Positions 19,301 through 29,149 of a stretch of 64,000 nt of DNA are shown piece by piece (position 1 is the stretch's first letter; each line of letters begins with the position of its first letter). Made by a program: the position numbers and the translations under genes. This DNA is from Methylophilaceae bacterium (GTDB taxonomy: Bacteria; Pseudomonadota; Gammaproteobacteria; Burkholderiales; Methylophilaceae), in NCBI GenBank assembly GCA_028823485.1, contig JAPKBG010000007.1, forward strand, positions 49,682 to 113,681. Reading direction: 5' to 3'. The notes below the pieces were generated by a model. The model saw only the letters and a program-made list of their open reading frames with translations. It was not told where the DNA came from and searched no databases.

Positions 19301-19514
19301 ACGTCTCAATAGGCTGCGTAACTAAGCTTTCTACTAGCTCGGCAGATAGCCCGGGAGATTCTGTTTGAATAATAATCTGGGTAGGCGAGAATTCAGGAAA
19401 AACATCTAAATTACTGCGCGTTAAACTATAACTGCCATACAGCACAACAAGAACAGCTAAGCCAATGATAACGCCATAAAAGTGAATAGAAAAACGGATG
19501 ATTGCGGACATCAT
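16383..19514 (-). CDS. RND efflux pump inner-membrane subunit, CzcA/CusA type
   Basis: Proton-driven inner-membrane pump of a tripartite efflux system. At 1043 residues it has the usual RND size with 12 membrane segments in two halves (for example LIGSTLVLTILFLFLSNVRT and LLAGVAIFLMLYVAFG). It opens with NLDVFPEFSPTQIIIQTESP, a heavy-metal-type signature. The segment ALGEVADDAIIDTENIFRRL in TM4 holds the acidic proton-relay residues but differs from the textbook DGAVVMVEN of CzcA/CusA, so the substrate is uncertain. I chose ATG 19514 (MMSAIIRFSIHFYG), with AAGG upstream, over a TTG at 19577. It is last in an operon with the adaptor and the outer-membrane protein. Confidence 0.92.
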   Translation of the reverse strand: MMSAIIRFSIHFYGVIIGLAVLVVLYGSYSLTRSNLDVFPEFSPTQIIIQTESPGLSAELVESLVTQPIETSIAGTVGVSDMRSQSIPGLSVVTVIFDASSDIYRNRQVVAERLSTLNTRLPENITPNITPLTSSASTVLGFGLTSQHRSLMELRTLVDWTVTPHLLSIPGVADVNVFGGEVRQYQVQIDPAKLLQYQLNINDVVDAAKKSTGVSGAGYIQNSNQRIIVNTQGQATTPETLAKATLKYINGRTIHIGDIGRVVEGAAPSISAAAINEETGIYLSVQGQLGANTHAVTIAIEEALQELKPTFAREKATLHEGLFRPANFIETAIRGVRTDILIGSTLVLTILFLFLSNVRTAFISATAIPLSLLTAIVALSYFGVGLNIMVLGGLAIALGEVADDAIIDTENIFRRLRENRLLDKPLSNFKVVYKASMEVRSSVVYATVIVALVFVPLLTLSGVAGKLFAPLGLAYITAIMASLVVALTITPALCYLLLGNAKLESEDSPIIKAIKITYVKLLHKIEQYFKVVLTSSFLLIALGLGVLLLFKSQFIPALHEGHFIMHMTAVPGTSEQESLRLGKKVSSVLRKIDGVQSVTQWVGRAPNGADTFGTHYSEFEIEIGTLSGNEQERILADIREELAGETKDQDDDGVAEIGFVGVNFAINTFLTERIEETISGYAASTVINIYGADLDALDRDAQKIAAIVSDVRGAEDVLLQSPPGTPQAVIRIRPEKLAEWGLKTVDVLDTLRASYEGVPIAQVYLGNHAVGLTVVLEEEARDDVGDIKNIPFFNPDGKLLHLKDIAFITQENGRSKILHAGAKRIQTITANVEGRDIASFNEDIRKKIKSDIQLHQGNYLEFTGEAEANAQSREDLLVHSLLAGVAIFLMLYVAFGRLRNLLLTFVNLPFALIGGVIAVLFTGGWISLGSLVGFVTLFGITLRNSIMMVSHFQHLIDEENCTWNLETCIRGATERLPSILMTALVTGLGLLPLAAGSNQPGREIEGPMAAIIVGGLVTSTILNLLILPTIMLHFGRFKKQVLD

Positions 19515-19597
19515 ATTAGATTGCCTTCGTGCACTGTGCTGCATCAGACCGTGTTGAATGAGATGATGTTGAGTCAAATAGCATTGAAAGGCTTGCC

Positions 19598-20659
19598 TTA
19601 GTCATCATTTTCGTTCTTAATCAGATACTTAAACTCTTCAGACAGCAATAGCTGCGCACCTTTAACGACGACGATACTGCTCGCATCAAATCCTTTATTA
19701 AACCAGCCTGCATCAACTTCAGTATCTGCAGAAATTGGTTTGCGTATAAATTGGTTGTTGTCTTCTTTGAAGTAAGCCCAAGGCATGCCGGCATACCAAA
19801 CAACAGCACTGCTAGGGATAACTATGCCATTACTCGCTTTGTTTTGAGCAGCACTGGCCTCTACCGAAACGCGCATGCCAAGGCGTAAATTGTTTGCTGG
19901 AGCTCTGTAATAAAATGTTTTTCCAGCGCCGTTGCTATCACCCTGCGTTGCAGCAGAAATATAAGCTGCTGAAATTGACTCAGTCCCATTCAGTGCTGTT
20001 ACTTGAACGGTACTTCCAGATGTTGGATCTGGCGCATTAAAAGGTAAGCTCACTTGGATAAGTACATTTTTTCTAGTCAGTAAGCCTTGAAAAAGAGGTG
20101 TTGTTTGATTGCTTAAAGCCTGCTTTGCTAATGCATTACCCCATTGAAGCCCCACGTTTGATTGCAAATTTCGGATTTCTAAAGCCTTGCTGTTGATTGT
20201 CGCTCTATCATTTGAGGCTAAAGTGAGCGCTTGTTGAACCGCAAGGTCTGATACGTTTTTATCATCAGCATTCAATGCTTTTAGTCGCTTATATTGCGTT
20301 TGGTGCTGTCGACTATTGGTTTGTGCTGAGGTCAGCGCTGCTTTTAAATTAAGCAGTTTTGTTTTTGCGACGATTAATGTATCTATCGGCATCACAGTGC
20401 CAAAGCTTTTGATTTTACCTAGGTAAGCCATAGGCGTTACACTGGCAGTACTAATCCCACTGTTTTTCTGAACCGCTGGAGATAGGCTAACAATACTAAT
20501 GCCTTCTTTTTCCGTAACACGGTCAATGCTTTCGATTTCTTCTTCTTGTTCTGTGCGGAAGTCCTCAAACTCATCTTTGCCATAAAAAATCAGCATCCAG
20601 AATAAAAGAACAATTAAAAAGGCTTGTAAGCCGATAATAATGGCAGTCTTCTTATTCAT
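19598..20659 (-). CDS. RND efflux periplasmic adaptor (HlyD/MFP family)
   Basis: The 353-residue adaptor bridges the inner-membrane pump and the outer-membrane channel. An N-terminal anchor helix (KTAIIIGLQAFLIVLLFWML) is followed by a short alpha-hairpin (about residues 100-165, QTNSRQHQTQYKRLKAL) and beta-barrel and membrane-proximal parts (NNLRLGMRVSVEASAAQ, GIVIPSSAVVWYAG). It lacks the His/Met-rich metal-chaperone tail found in some CzcB/CusB proteins. ATG 20659 overlaps the end of the outer-membrane gene by 8 bp, and a 20-83 bp spacer leads to the pump gene. Confidence 0.88.
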   Translation of the reverse strand: MNKKTAIIIGLQAFLIVLLFWMLIFYGKDEFEDFRTEQEEEIESIDRVTEKEGISIVSLSPAVQKNSGISTASVTPMAYLGKIKSFGTVMPIDTLIVAKTKLLNLKAALTSAQTNSRQHQTQYKRLKALNADDKNVSDLAVQQALTLASNDRATINSKALEIRNLQSNVGLQWGNALAKQALSNQTTPLFQGLLTRKNVLIQVSLPFNAPDPTSGSTVQVTALNGTESISAAYISAATQGDSNGAGKTFYYRAPANNLRLGMRVSVEASAAQNKASNGIVIPSSAVVWYAGMPWAYFKEDNNQFIRKPISADTEVDAGWFNKGFDASSIVVVKGAQLLLSEEFKYLIKNENDD

Positions 20660-22079
20660 CACTATATGACCTTATTGCATGTTGAGTTGGCAGTTGGAAG
20701 TTGCTATATAGTGGTTTTTGCATGATATTTTCAATTTTATTATTCACTTTGAGTAATGCAAACTGGGTAGCTAATAGTTGTTGTTTTGCAACTAGGGTGT
20801 TTAGTGTGTACTGCATGAGGTCGAGTTTGTCGATTAAACCACTGTTAAACTGTTTGCGCATTCTTTGCTCTTGTGCCGCTTGCTTGGTTAGCGCTTCTTT
20901 GGCTTGCTTTGTGGTTTGTGTCGCGGCTTGATAGCCTGCATGGGCTTGGCTTATTTCAGCAATGATGGTTGCTTGTAAGTTTTTAAATTGCGCACCTTGA
21001 ATGGCTCGCAACTGTTTGGCTGCCTCAGTGAGTGCCGTATTGGGGCGTAATAAGTTGAATAAGCTAGAAAAACCTAATGACCAAACCTTGTCACCAAAGT
21101 CGAACAAAACTCCTGGACTAAGGGTGATATCGGGTACCTGCTTCGCCGCTTGCAGTTTGATTTCCGCCTCTGCTGCTGCATATTGAGCAATGTTGCGGCG
21201 TATATCAATGCGGTTCAGCAATGCTTTTTCTTGTAATACTTTAGCCTCTAAAGGTGTTTCTAACAGAGTGGCTTGCTCTTGCAGTGTACTTTCTATTGAA
21301 AGCGGTTTAATTTTTATGTCATCAAACTGCTCTGGCGTTAAACCAATATTAGCAGCTAGTTTCGCTTTAAGTAGCTTGGAATGAGTTTCTGTTTTGCTAA
21401 GGCTATGCTTTGTTTTTAGTGCTAACAAACGCACGTTATTTAATGTTGTTCTTGATGTAATACCAGCATTGACGCGCTTTTCTAGCATGTTAGCAATGCT
21501 GTTATGTACTTCCAATTCTTGTTGAAATAGCTGAGTTTCAGACTCGTTTTGGTGAAAAGCAATTAAATCCGTCGCGATTTGATTGCGCAACTTCCAAGCG
21601 GTTTCAGCAAAATTCATACGACTTGCTTCAGCATTTTGTTTAGCTTTTTCTACTTTGAAGCCACGTTTGTTATTGGTTGCAATTGGAATGTCGACGGATA
21701 AGCCATAAGCCCAAGGCTTGATATCGCCATTTTTTTGATTGCTATGTGCAATATCAGCATTAATGGCTGGGTTTCTTTTTGTGCCAGCAGTTTGAATTGC
21801 CAGGTTGGCTAGGGCTAGCTGCTGTTTAGCAACATCCAAGTCCGTATGATAAAAAAGCGCACACAAAGTTAATTCATCAAGCCCCCATGCGCTCAGTGGT
21901 AAACTCTCTTTGTTGTAGCCTTGCTGTGTTAAATACGCATTAAATTCTGCGCTAACTGGATTTTTCGCCAATATGACTGCTGAGCTACGTACTAGCGGTT
22001 TGGGTGGTGGCTCTGTTGCGCAACCTGAAATCAATAGGCTGAGGAAAAGGGACATGCAATATTGTTTTTTGTTTCGCAT
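20652..22079 (-). CDS. Outer-membrane efflux lipoprotein (TolC/CusC-like OMF)
   Basis: Outer-membrane channel of the tripartite pump, 475 residues. A signal peptide ends in a lipobox (SLLISGC, cysteine about residue 20), so the mature protein should be lipidated. Two repeated OEP domains show long heptad-rich helices (for example ETAWKLRNQIATDLIAFHQN and QAHAGYQAATQTTKQAKEAL). I chose ATG 22079, directly before the signal peptide, rather than an in-frame TTG at 22121, because the extra residues do not resemble a signal sequence. First of the three pump genes; it follows the small unknown gene by about 55 bp. Confidence 0.86.
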   Translation of the reverse strand: MRNKKQYCMSLFLSLLISGCATEPPPKPLVRSSAVILAKNPVSAEFNAYLTQQGYNKESLPLSAWGLDELTLCALFYHTDLDVAKQQLALANLAIQTAGTKRNPAINADIAHSNQKNGDIKPWAYGLSVDIPIATNNKRGFKVEKAKQNAEASRMNFAETAWKLRNQIATDLIAFHQNESETQLFQQELEVHNSIANMLEKRVNAGITSRTTLNNVRLLALKTKHSLSKTETHSKLLKAKLAANIGLTPEQFDDIKIKPLSIESTLQEQATLLETPLEAKVLQEKALLNRIDIRRNIAQYAAAEAEIKLQAAKQVPDITLSPGVLFDFGDKVWSLGFSSLFNLLRPNTALTEAAKQLRAIQGAQFKNLQATIIAEISQAHAGYQAATQTTKQAKEALTKQAAQEQRMRKQFNSGLIDKLDLMQYTLNTLVAKQQLLATQFALLKVNNKIENIMQKPLYSNFQLPTQHAIRSYSDE

Positions 22080-22133
22080 AATTGGAGGTGTTAGCCTAAT
22101 GCTATCTAAAAACCGATACAAATTAATGCGAAT

Positions 22134-22382
22134 CTATGATTCGATAGAAGCTTTAACGGAGTTGAGCGCGTCTTGTAATGTTTCTTCTGACAATTGATTG
22201 ACTGTCGTCGCAAGTAAGTCAGCGGCCTCTACAGTACGAATAGGTAAGTCGTTTGTATTGATTTCTGCAATCAACCCTGCAGCAATACCTGCAATCACTA
22301 ATAAGTTCTCACGCTCCTTCATGAGTAACTCTAACTCAGTGCGTAGCATATTGTTTTCAGCAGTTTGTTTCGTGTTTTGCAT
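22134..22382 (-). CDS. Small helical protein of unknown function (82 aa)
   Basis: I do not recognise a named family. The 82-residue frame is rich in Leu, Glu and Ala, with a probable N-terminal coiled coil (LRTELELLMKERENLLVIAG) and an acidic amphipathic C-terminal half (VEAADLLATTVNQLSEETLQ). There are no cysteines, no signal peptide and no clear membrane span. It precedes the efflux operon on the same strand and could be its first gene. The 292 bp between it and tRNA-Leu (22383-22674) is very AT-rich and holds presumed promoters and an imperfect hairpin (GTTTATGA/TCATAAAC, about 22640-22670), but no other gene. Confidence 0.55.
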   Translation of the reverse strand: MQNTKQTAENNMLRTELELLMKERENLLVIAGIAAGLIAEINTNDLPIRTVEAADLLATTVNQLSEETLQDALNSVKASIES

Positions 22383-22674
22383 AATTAATCAATCAAAATA
22401 AAATAATGGTTTAAAGTCGTAAGCCCAATCAATAGACTTTAATATAATTATTGTCTTTAATCTAGTGCCACACTTTAACTACCATTGTTAAAAAAGTAAA
22501 TTTAAATCTTACGCTAGAAAATTATTTTTCAGACTGTGAAATAAAGGTCTGGAATTGAAGGAGTTTATAAATTATTGGAATTAACTAAGATTAAGCTTTT
22601 CCAGACGGTATCATTTGATATACAATATTGCCTTTGATGTTTATGATCCAGTTTGAGCGCGGTCATAAACATAT

Positions 22675-22759
22675 GCGAGAGTGGCGGAATTGGTAGACGC
22701 ACTGGTTTTAGGTACCAGCGCCGAAAGGCGTGAGAGTTCGAGTCTCTCCTTTCGCACCA
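22675..22759 (+). tRNA. tRNA-Leu (anticodon TAG)
   Basis: An 85-base gene that includes an encoded CCA end. The acceptor GCGAGAG pairs with CTTTCGC (one G-U pair), the anticodon loop TTTAGGT sits in the stem CTGGT/ACCAG, a long class II variable arm (GCGCCGAAAGGCG) is present, and the T-arm shows GTTCGAG. It decodes CUA-type leucine codons. Only 50 bp separate it from tig, with no terminator, so the two may be on one transcript. Confidence 0.97.
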
Positions 22760-22809
22760 TTAAATCTTATCGTTCTTCAATGAACATATTAATCGGGAAG
22801 CGCAACAAC

Positions 22810-24111
22810 ATGGCTGTATCTGTTGAAACAATTAGTAATATCGAACGACGCATGACAATCTCTATACCGCTTACCGAGTTAGAGAATTTAATTAAAAACC
22901 GACTTTCTGAAATTTCGCGCACAGCAAATTTTTCAGGCTTTCGCCGAGGTAAAGCACCAATGAGCTTGGTAAGCCAACAATACGGCGCGCAAGCACGTGA
23001 TGAGGTTTACTCTAAAGCGGTTGAGACTACCTTTAGCGATGCTGTTGTAGAGCATAAGTTTCGTGTAGCAGGCTTTCCTAATATTGAGCATAAGCCTTTT
23101 GCAGAAGCTGCAAAAGATCTTGAGTACATCGCGACATTTGAGATTATTCCTGAAGTTAAATTGGGTGATGTCAAAAAAGTGAAGGTTGAAAAACCAACAC
23201 TTAAAGTGGCTGTTAAAGATATTGATAAAACGATTGATGTTTTAGTGAAGCAGCGTGTGAGCTACTCATTGGTGAAGCGTGCCTCTAAGAAGGCGGATCG
23301 TATTAATATCGATTTAACAGCATCCATTGATGGCGAAGAGGTTGAAAGCACTGGTAATAAAGGGATGGATATTGTCCTAGGCGAAGTTGGCCGTATTGAA
23401 TCTTTTGATAAAGAGCTTACTGGCGGAAAAGCTGGCGATACTAAGGAATTTGATATTACTTACCCAAAAGGCCATGAGCCAGAAGTCTTGGCAGGTAAAA
23501 AAGTTAACTACACTGTGCAATATAATAGTGTTTCAGCGCCGACATACCCTGAAGTGGATAAAGCCTTCGCTAGAACATTGGGTGTTGAGGACGGTGACGT
23601 TAAGAGATTGCGCGCTGAAATCAAATCAAGTTTAGAGCAGGAAGTTGAAAAACGCATTAAAGGACGCGTGAAAGAACAAGTGTTCCAAGGTTTAGTTGAT
23701 GTAACTGAGCTGGAATTACCAAAAGCAATCGTGAGCTCTGAGATTGAACGCATGATGCAAATGACGACACAAAACTTAAAACAGCGTGGAATGGATCCGA
23801 AAACGATTCAATTACAACCACAAATGTTTGAAGAGCAGGCGAAACGTAGCTCTTCTTTACGTTTAATTCTGTCAGAATTAGTCAATACTGAGAACTTGCA
23901 AGCGGATGCAGATCAGGTGAAGGCGATGGTTGAAACCTTTGCTCAGAACTATGAAAAGCCAGCGCAAATGGTTGATTGGTATTATGCAGATGTGAAACGC
24001 TTAGATGAGCCAGCAGCTTTGGCAACAGAAGATAATGTTGTTGAGTGGGTCCTTAAGAAGGCAAAAGTTTCAGAGTCTAAAGTGGATTTTGATGAATTAA
24101 TGGCAGGATAA
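22810..24111 (+). CDS. tig: Trigger factor (ribosome-bound chaperone)
   Basis: Ribosome-associated chaperone and prolyl isomerase that meets nascent chains at the exit tunnel. The 433-residue protein has the ribosome-docking signature [13 protein letters not shown] (about 42-54; family GFRxGKxP), a central FKBP-type domain ([20 protein letters not shown] onward, about 155-235) and the C-terminal helical arms. ATG 22810 has GGGAAG 9 bases upstream; an in-frame ATG at 22780 would add ten residues, and the open frame runs further back through tRNA-Leu, which is not coding. It is first of the classic tig-clpP-clpX run, 16 bp before clpP. Confidence 0.96.
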   Translation: MAVSVETISNIERRMTISIPLTELENLIKNRLSEISRTANFSGFRRGKAPMSLVSQQYGAQARDEVYSKAVETTFSDAVVEHKFRVAGFPNIEHKPFAEAAKDLEYIATFEIIPEVKLGDVKKVKVEKPTLKVAVKDIDKTIDVLVKQRVSYSLVKRASKKADRINIDLTASIDGEEVESTGNKGMDIVLGEVGRIESFDKELTGGKAGDTKEFDITYPKGHEPEVLAGKKVNYTVQYNSVSAPTYPEVDKAFARTLGVEDGDVKRLRAEIKSSLEQEVEKRIKGRVKEQVFQGLVDVTELELPKAIVSSEIERMMQMTTQNLKQRGMDPKTIQLQPQMFEEQAKRSSSLRLILSELVNTENLQADADQVKAMVETFAQNYEKPAQMVDWYYADVKRLDEPAALATEDNVVEWVLKKAKVSESKVDFDELMAG

Positions 24112-24127
24112 TAAAGAGGCGACAAAC

Positions 24128-24769
24128 ATGAGTGAAGATACAAGTTTGATTAACCAAGCACAAGAGACTCAAAACCTAGGGTACATTCCAATGGTGATTG
24201 AGCAAAGTGGTCGTGGTGAACGCTCGTATGATATTTACTCTCGCTTATTAAAAGAGCGTGTCATCTTCTTGGTTGGACCTGTTAATGACAACTCTGCCAA
24301 TTTAATTGTTGCGCAGTTGTTGTTTTTAGAAGCAGAAAATCCCGATAAAGACATTTCTTTTTATATCAATTCTCCAGGCGGTTCTGTGACTGCTGGCATG
24401 TCAATTTATGACACTATGCAGTTCATTAAGCCTGATGTCAGCACTTTATGCATCGGTCAAGCAGCCAGTATGGGAGCATTCTTATTGTCAGCCGGTACGA
24501 AAGGTAAGCGTTTTAGCCTACCAAATTCACGTGTCATGATTCACCAACCTTCTGGTGGATTCCAAGGGCAATCTTCAGATATTCAAATTCAAGCTAAAGA
24601 AATCATGTACTTACGCGAACGTTTGAATGCGATTTTAGCTGATAACACCGGTAAATCTTCAAAAGAAATTAATGTTGATACTGAACGTGACAACTTTATG
24701 AGTGCTGAAGAGTCAGTTAAGTATGGTCTTATTGATAAAGTGATTACTGACCGCACTGCAGTAGCATAA
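24128..24769 (+). CDS. clpP: ATP-dependent Clp protease proteolytic subunit
   Basis: Serine protease chamber that degrades substrates fed by ClpX. The 213-residue protein carries the catalytic serine in [18 protein letters not shown], the histidine in [11 protein letters not shown] and a later conserved aspartate ([11 protein letters not shown]). The short N-terminal propeptide ends before the [16 protein letters not shown] block. Spacing to clpX is 26 bp; the genes are probably one operon with tig. Confidence 0.97.
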   Translation: MSEDTSLINQAQETQNLGYIPMVIEQSGRGERSYDIYSRLLKERVIFLVGPVNDNSANLIVAQLLFLEAENPDKDISFYINSPGGSVTAGMSIYDTMQFIKPDVSTLCIGQAASMGAFLLSAGTKGKRFSLPNSRVMIHQPSGGFQGQSSDIQIQAKEIMYLRERLNAILADNTGKSSKEINVDTERDNFMSAEESVKYGLIDKVITDRTAVA

Positions 24770-24795
24770 TACAAATCAAGCAACAGGAATTTTAA

Positions 24796-26079
24796 ATGGC
24801 TACCAAGTCTGAAGAAGAAAAACTACTTTACTGCTCATTTTGCGGGAAAAGTCAGCATGAAGTTAAAAAGTTAATTGCTGGCCCTTCTGTTTTTATCTGT
24901 GATGAATGCGTTGATTTGTGTAATGACATTATTAAAGAAGAAATACACAGCCTCAGTGATATCAAAACCACAGAAAAATCACTGCCTAGCCCTAAAGAAA
25001 TTTCTAAAATTCTAGATCAATATGTCATTGGTCAAAGCCTCGCTAAGAGAAACTTATCTGTAGCGGTTTATAACCATTACAAACGTCTTGAACACAACCA
25101 TATCTCTGATAGCACGACAAAAGATGATGTTGAAATTCAAAAAAGCAATATTTTACTGATTGGTCCAACAGGTTCAGGTAAAACGCTACTAGCTCAAACC
25201 TTAGCACGCTTGTTAGATGTGCCATTTGTGATGGCGGATGCAACAACGTTAACTGAAGCGGGCTATGTAGGCGAAGACGTTGAAAACATCATGCAAAAAC
25301 TATTGCAAAAGTGTGATTATGACGTTGATAAAGCACAGCGTGGCATTGTTTATATTGATGAAGTTGATAAAATTTCGCGCAAATCAGAAAACCCATCGAT
25401 TACACGTGATGTGTCTGGCGAAGGTGTGCAGCAAGCGCTGCTGAAACTCGTTGAAGGCACCGTGGCTTCTATTCCACCACAAGGTGGGCGCAAGCATCCT
25501 AATCAAGAATTTGTGCAGTTAGACACCACTAACATCCTGTTTATCTGTGGCGGTGCATTTGATGGCCTTGATAAAATCATTCGTTTACGCTCTAAAAAAG
25601 GCGGTATTGGTTTTGGTGCGGAAGTTCAAAGCAAAGACGATTTGAGCGAAATGGGTGAAGTGTTGCGTGATATTGAGCCACAAGACTTAATTAAATTTGG
25701 TCTTATTCCAGAATTTATTGGTCGCTTGCCTGTTGTTGCAACATTAGAATCATTAGATGAAGAAGCGTTAATGGCGATCTTAACGCAACCTAAAAATTCG
25801 TTAACCAAGCAATACGCCAAACTCTTCAAGATGGAAGGTGTAGACCTTGAGTTTACAGAGGAAGCTTTGAAAGAAGTTGCTAAAAAAGCACTCAAACGCA
25901 AAACAGGTGCACGTGGTCTTCGCTCTATTTTAGAACAGGCATTGCTTGAAATTATGTATGACATCCCTTCAATGGAAAACTTAACTAAAGTAATTATTAG
26001 TGAAGACGTGATTAATGATGGCGCAACACCCGAGATGATTTTTCAAGACTCTCCTGAATTAGCGGAAAAAGCCAGCTAA
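24796..26079 (+). CDS. clpX: ATP-dependent Clp protease ATPase subunit
   Basis: AAA+ unfoldase that recognises and threads substrates into ClpP. The 427-residue protein has the N-terminal zinc-binding domain ([15 protein letters not shown], then CDECVDLC), Walker [15 protein letters not shown], Walker [15 protein letters not shown], the ClpP-contact loop IGF (in GGIGFGAEV) and sensor-2 [10 protein letters not shown]. Start ATG 24796 follows AGGAAT. A hairpin overlapping the stop codon ends the tig-clpP-clpX transcript. Confidence 0.97.
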   Translation: MATKSEEEKLLYCSFCGKSQHEVKKLIAGPSVFICDECVDLCNDIIKEEIHSLSDIKTTEKSLPSPKEISKILDQYVIGQSLAKRNLSVAVYNHYKRLEHNHISDSTTKDDVEIQKSNILLIGPTGSGKTLLAQTLARLLDVPFVMADATTLTEAGYVGEDVENIMQKLLQKCDYDVDKAQRGIVYIDEVDKISRKSENPSITRDVSGEGVQQALLKLVEGTVASIPPQGGRKHPNQEFVQLDTTNILFICGGAFDGLDKIIRLRSKKGGIGFGAEVQSKDDLSEMGEVLRDIEPQDLIKFGLIPEFIGRLPVVATLESLDEEALMAILTQPKNSLTKQYAKLFKMEGVDLEFTEEALKEVAKKALKRKTGARGLRSILEQALLEIMYDIPSMENLTKVIISEDVINDGATPEMIFQDSPELAEKAS

Positions 26080-26107
26080 CTAGCGAATATTTCGCATTAG
26101 CTATTTT
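26074..26107 (+). terminator. Hairpin at the clpX stop codon
   Basis: Nested arms AGCTA (26074-26078) / TAGCT (26098-26102) and GCGAA (26083-26087) / TTCGC (26091-26095), followed by ATTTT. The stem includes the clpX stop. It is a moderate terminator because the T run is short. Confidence 0.55.
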
Positions 26108-26185
26108 CAATGTTAATTGAGAGGCTTAATAGTTAAGTATCAGTACAATTTTTCGTATTGATTAAAGTTTTTATTACCGCTCACC

Positions 26186-26213
26186 CTTGTAGTACCAAAT
26201 ATTGTTCCCATCT
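26186..26213 (+). promoter_or_regulatory. Sigma-32-like heat-shock promoter of lon
   Basis: CTTGTAG at 26186-26192 and CCCATCT at 26207-26213, 14 bases apart, resemble the RpoH consensus (CTTGAAA and CCCCAT). The -10 box lies 43 bases before the lon start. lon is a heat-shock gene in many proteobacteria, so the match is plausible, though found by eye only. Confidence 0.6.
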
Positions 26214-26256
26214 TTAACAACATAGGGCACAACCCCGTGTAAAATTTAAGGTAACT

Positions 26257-28734
26257 ATGACTGAATCAACAAACACTACAGAAATGACAGCTACTGAGCC
26301 ATTGGCGCATGGAAAAATGCCATTATTGCCTTTGCGGGATGTTGTGGTTTACCCACATTTAGTCATCCCACTTTTTGTGGGAAGAGATAAGTCGGTAAAG
26401 GCACTCGAAATTGCATCTGATGCCGATAAAAAAATCATGTTAGTCGCGCAAAAGTCAGCAACAAAAGATGAGCCTGATGCTGATGATATTTACGAAATAG
26501 GGACTATTGCAACGGTATTGCAAATGCTTAAGCTACCAGATGGTACTGTGAAGGTATTGGTTGAAGGCTTACATCGTGTACGTTTTTCAGAATTTGAAGA
26601 GATAGACGGTAGTTTCTGGGCGAAACCAGAGGCGATTGAACAGCTTCATGAAGAAGGTAGCGAAGTTGAAGCATTGATGCGTACGGTCATGACGCAATTC
26701 GATCAGTATGTGAAACTCAACAAAAAAATTCCACCAGAGATTCTCACCTCCCTTGCAACGATTAACGAAGCAGGGCGTTTAGCTGACACCATCTCAGCAC
26801 ACCTTACATTGAAACTGGAAGAAAAACAGAACGTATTAGAAATGTTAAGTGTGACTGAGCGCTTAGAGCACTTGTTGCAATTGATGGAATCTGAAATCGA
26901 TATCCTGCAAGTAGAGAGGCGCATCCGTGGCCGTGTAAAGCGCCAAATGGAAAAAAGTCAGCGTGAGTATTACTTAAATGAGCAAGTGAAGGCGATTCAA
27001 AAAGAGCTTGGTGATCAAGATGATAATGACGAGATAGAAGAGCTTGAGAAAAAAATTAAAATAGCTGGGATGACAAAAGAGGCATTAGCTAAAGTAAGTG
27101 CCGAGCTTAAGAAGCTAAAAATGATGTCACCAATGTCAGCTGAAGCTTCGGTTGTCCGCAACTATATTGATATGCTGGTTGGCTTGCCTTGGAAGAAAAA
27201 AACTAAAATTAGTCGCGACTTAACGGCTGCAGAGCAAGTTTTAGATGCCGATCATTACGGCCTAGAAAAAGTTAAAGAACGCATTGTTGAGTACTTGGCG
27301 GTCCAGCAACGTGTTGGTAAAGTGAAAGCACCAATTTTATGCTTAGTAGGCCCGCCAGGGGTTGGTAAAACATCACTTGGACAAAGTATTGCGAAAGCGA
27401 TTAACCGCAAGTTTATTCGTATGGCACTAGGCGGTGTAAGAGACGAAGCTGAGATTCGTGGCCATAGACGTACGTACATTGGTTCTATGCCTGGTAAAGT
27501 ACTGCAAAGCATGGCTAAAGCAGGTGTTAAAAACCCATTATTCCTGCTAGATGAAGTCGACAAAATGGGCCAAGACCAGCGTGGAGACCCATCATCCGCC
27601 TTATTAGAGGTGTTAGATCCAGAGCAAAATCACACGTTTGCAGATCATTATGCTGAAGTTGAATATGACTTGTCTGATGTGATGTTTATCGCAACTGCTA
27701 ATAGCATGAATATCCCTGCACCATTATTGGATCGAATGGAGATTATTCGCCTTGCTGGCTATACAGAGGATGAGAAAGTGAATATCGCTGAACGTTATTT
27801 ACTACCAAAACAGCTTAAAGCCAATGGTTTAAAGAAAACTGAAATTAGTGTTGGTGAAGATGTTGTTCGACATATTGTGCAGTATTACACGCGTGAAGCT
27901 GGCGTTAGGCGCCTTGAGCAAGAATTATCTAAGATGTGTCGTAAGGTAGTTAAAGCTTTATTGCAAAGCAAGACGGATGCTAAAATTCATCATCGTGTAG
28001 ATGATGGTGAAGAGATTAATGCCATTAAAAAGATCGAAGTGACTGTTGATAATATTGATAATTATCTTGGTATTTACCGTTATGACTTTGGTGTTGCTGC
28101 CAAAGAGAATCAAATCGGACAGGTCACAGGGCTAGCGTGGACTTCTGTTGGCGGCGAGTTGCTAACCATTGAGACGGTTGTAATGCCCGGTAAAGGTAAA
28201 ATGATTAAAACAGGTAAACTAGGTGACGTGATGCAAGAGTCACTGGAAGCCGCCATGAGTGTGGTACGTAGCCGTGCAGAGCGACTCGGTATTCCAGCAG
28301 ATTTTTATGAGAAAAAAGACATTCATATTCACTTACCTGAAGGTGCAACACCAAAAGACGGACCAAGTGCGGGCATTGGTTTAACAACGGCTTTGGTTTC
28401 AGCGTTAACGAATATTCCAGCACGTGCTGATGTGGCAATGACAGGTGAAATTACCTTGCGTGGTGAAGTGTTGCCAATTGGAGGTTTGAAAGAGAAGTTG
28501 TTAGCAGCACATCGTGGCGGCATTCAAACAGTACTGATTCCAGGAGCGAATGTGAAGGATTTAGCAGACATTCCTGAAAATATCAAAAATCATTTAAACA
28601 TCCATCCTGTTAAATGGATTGATCAAGTGTTGAAATATGCGTTAGAAACAATGCCTAAGCCTATTGATGATAAAGAGTTGGCGACAGCTGCTTCTGATTC
28701 GAAAAAAGATACTAAAGTGGCAATCAGACATTAA
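26257..28734 (+). CDS. lon: ATP-dependent protease La
   Basis: Homohexameric AAA+ protease that degrades misfolded and regulatory proteins. The 825-residue LonA has the N-terminal substrate domain ([20 protein letters not shown]), Walker [15 protein letters not shown], Walker [12 protein letters not shown] and the C-terminal protease domain with the catalytic serine in [14 protein letters not shown] and its lysine in [17 protein letters not shown]. It has its own promoter region (26108-26256) after the clpX terminator. hupB follows after 135 bp. Confidence 0.97.
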   Translation: MTESTNTTEMTATEPLAHGKMPLLPLRDVVVYPHLVIPLFVGRDKSVKALEIASDADKKIMLVAQKSATKDEPDADDIYEIGTIATVLQMLKLPDGTVKVLVEGLHRVRFSEFEEIDGSFWAKPEAIEQLHEEGSEVEALMRTVMTQFDQYVKLNKKIPPEILTSLATINEAGRLADTISAHLTLKLEEKQNVLEMLSVTERLEHLLQLMESEIDILQVERRIRGRVKRQMEKSQREYYLNEQVKAIQKELGDQDDNDEIEELEKKIKIAGMTKEALAKVSAELKKLKMMSPMSAEASVVRNYIDMLVGLPWKKKTKISRDLTAAEQVLDADHYGLEKVKERIVEYLAVQQRVGKVKAPILCLVGPPGVGKTSLGQSIAKAINRKFIRMALGGVRDEAEIRGHRRTYIGSMPGKVLQSMAKAGVKNPLFLLDEVDKMGQDQRGDPSSALLEVLDPEQNHTFADHYAEVEYDLSDVMFIATANSMNIPAPLLDRMEIIRLAGYTEDEKVNIAERYLLPKQLKANGLKKTEISVGEDVVRHIVQYYTREAGVRRLEQELSKMCRKVVKALLQSKTDAKIHHRVDDGEEINAIKKIEVTVDNIDNYLGIYRYDFGVAAKENQIGQVTGLAWTSVGGELLTIETVVMPGKGKMIKTGKLGDVMQESLEAAMSVVRSRAERLGIPADFYEKKDIHIHLPEGATPKDGPSAGIGLTTALVSALTNIPARADVAMTGEITLRGEVLPIGGLKEKLLAAHRGGIQTVLIPGANVKDLADIPENIKNHLNIHPVKWIDQVLKYALETMPKPIDDKELATAASDSKKDTKVAIRH

Positions 28735-28789
28735 TTGTAAGGATACTTATTTTTTTGCATAAAAACTGCAATTTTAAGTGTAAAGACTC

Positions 28790-28819
28790 TTGACAGAGGC
28801 TTTTGTAGCTTGATATAAA
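28790..28819 (+). promoter_or_regulatory. Strong sigma-70 promoter of hupB
   Basis: A consensus -35 TTGACA (28790-28795) and a near-consensus -10 TATAAA (28814-28819) separated by 18 bases, about 50 bases before the hupB start. A weak TTGCA/TGCAA hairpin with TTTT (28755-28775) just before it may end lon transcription. Confidence 0.75.
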
Positions 28820-28869
28820 GATATATCAGTTTTGCGACTGATATATTAATTATCTAATAGGGATTACAC

Positions 28870-29142
28870 ATGAATAAATCAGATTTGATCGACCAGATAG
28901 CCAAATCGGCAGATATTTCCAAAGCGGCAGCAGGTCGTTCACTAGATGCAACTATAGATGCAATCACTAAGTCTATGAAAAAAGGCGATGTGGTTACTCT
29001 AATTGGTTTTGGTACTTTTTACATAGGTAAACGTGCTGCACGTAATGGCCGTAACCCTCGTACTGGCGCAACTATTCAAATTAGTGCTGCAAACTCACCC
29101 AAATTCAGAGCTGGTAAAGCACTTAAAGATGCTGTAAACTAG
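28870..29142 (+). CDS. hupB: DNA-binding protein HU
   Basis: Nucleoid-associated dimer that bends and compacts DNA. The 90-residue protein begins [21 protein letters not shown] and has the family signature with [21 protein letters not shown], whose arm residues insert into the DNA minor groove. It follows lon as in many proteobacteria, but a strong promoter of its own lies directly upstream. Confidence 0.97.
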   Translation: MNKSDLIDQIAKSADISKAAAGRSLDATIDAITKSMKKGDVVTLIGFGTFYIGKRAARNGRNPRTGATIQISAANSPKFRAGKALKDAVN

Positions 29143-29149
29143 TGCACTT

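Noticed and set aside
22681..22809. Open frame running from tRNA-Leu into trigger factor
   Set aside because: The bases form a complete tRNA cloverleaf, and trigger factor homology begins at ATG 22810, which has a ribosome site.
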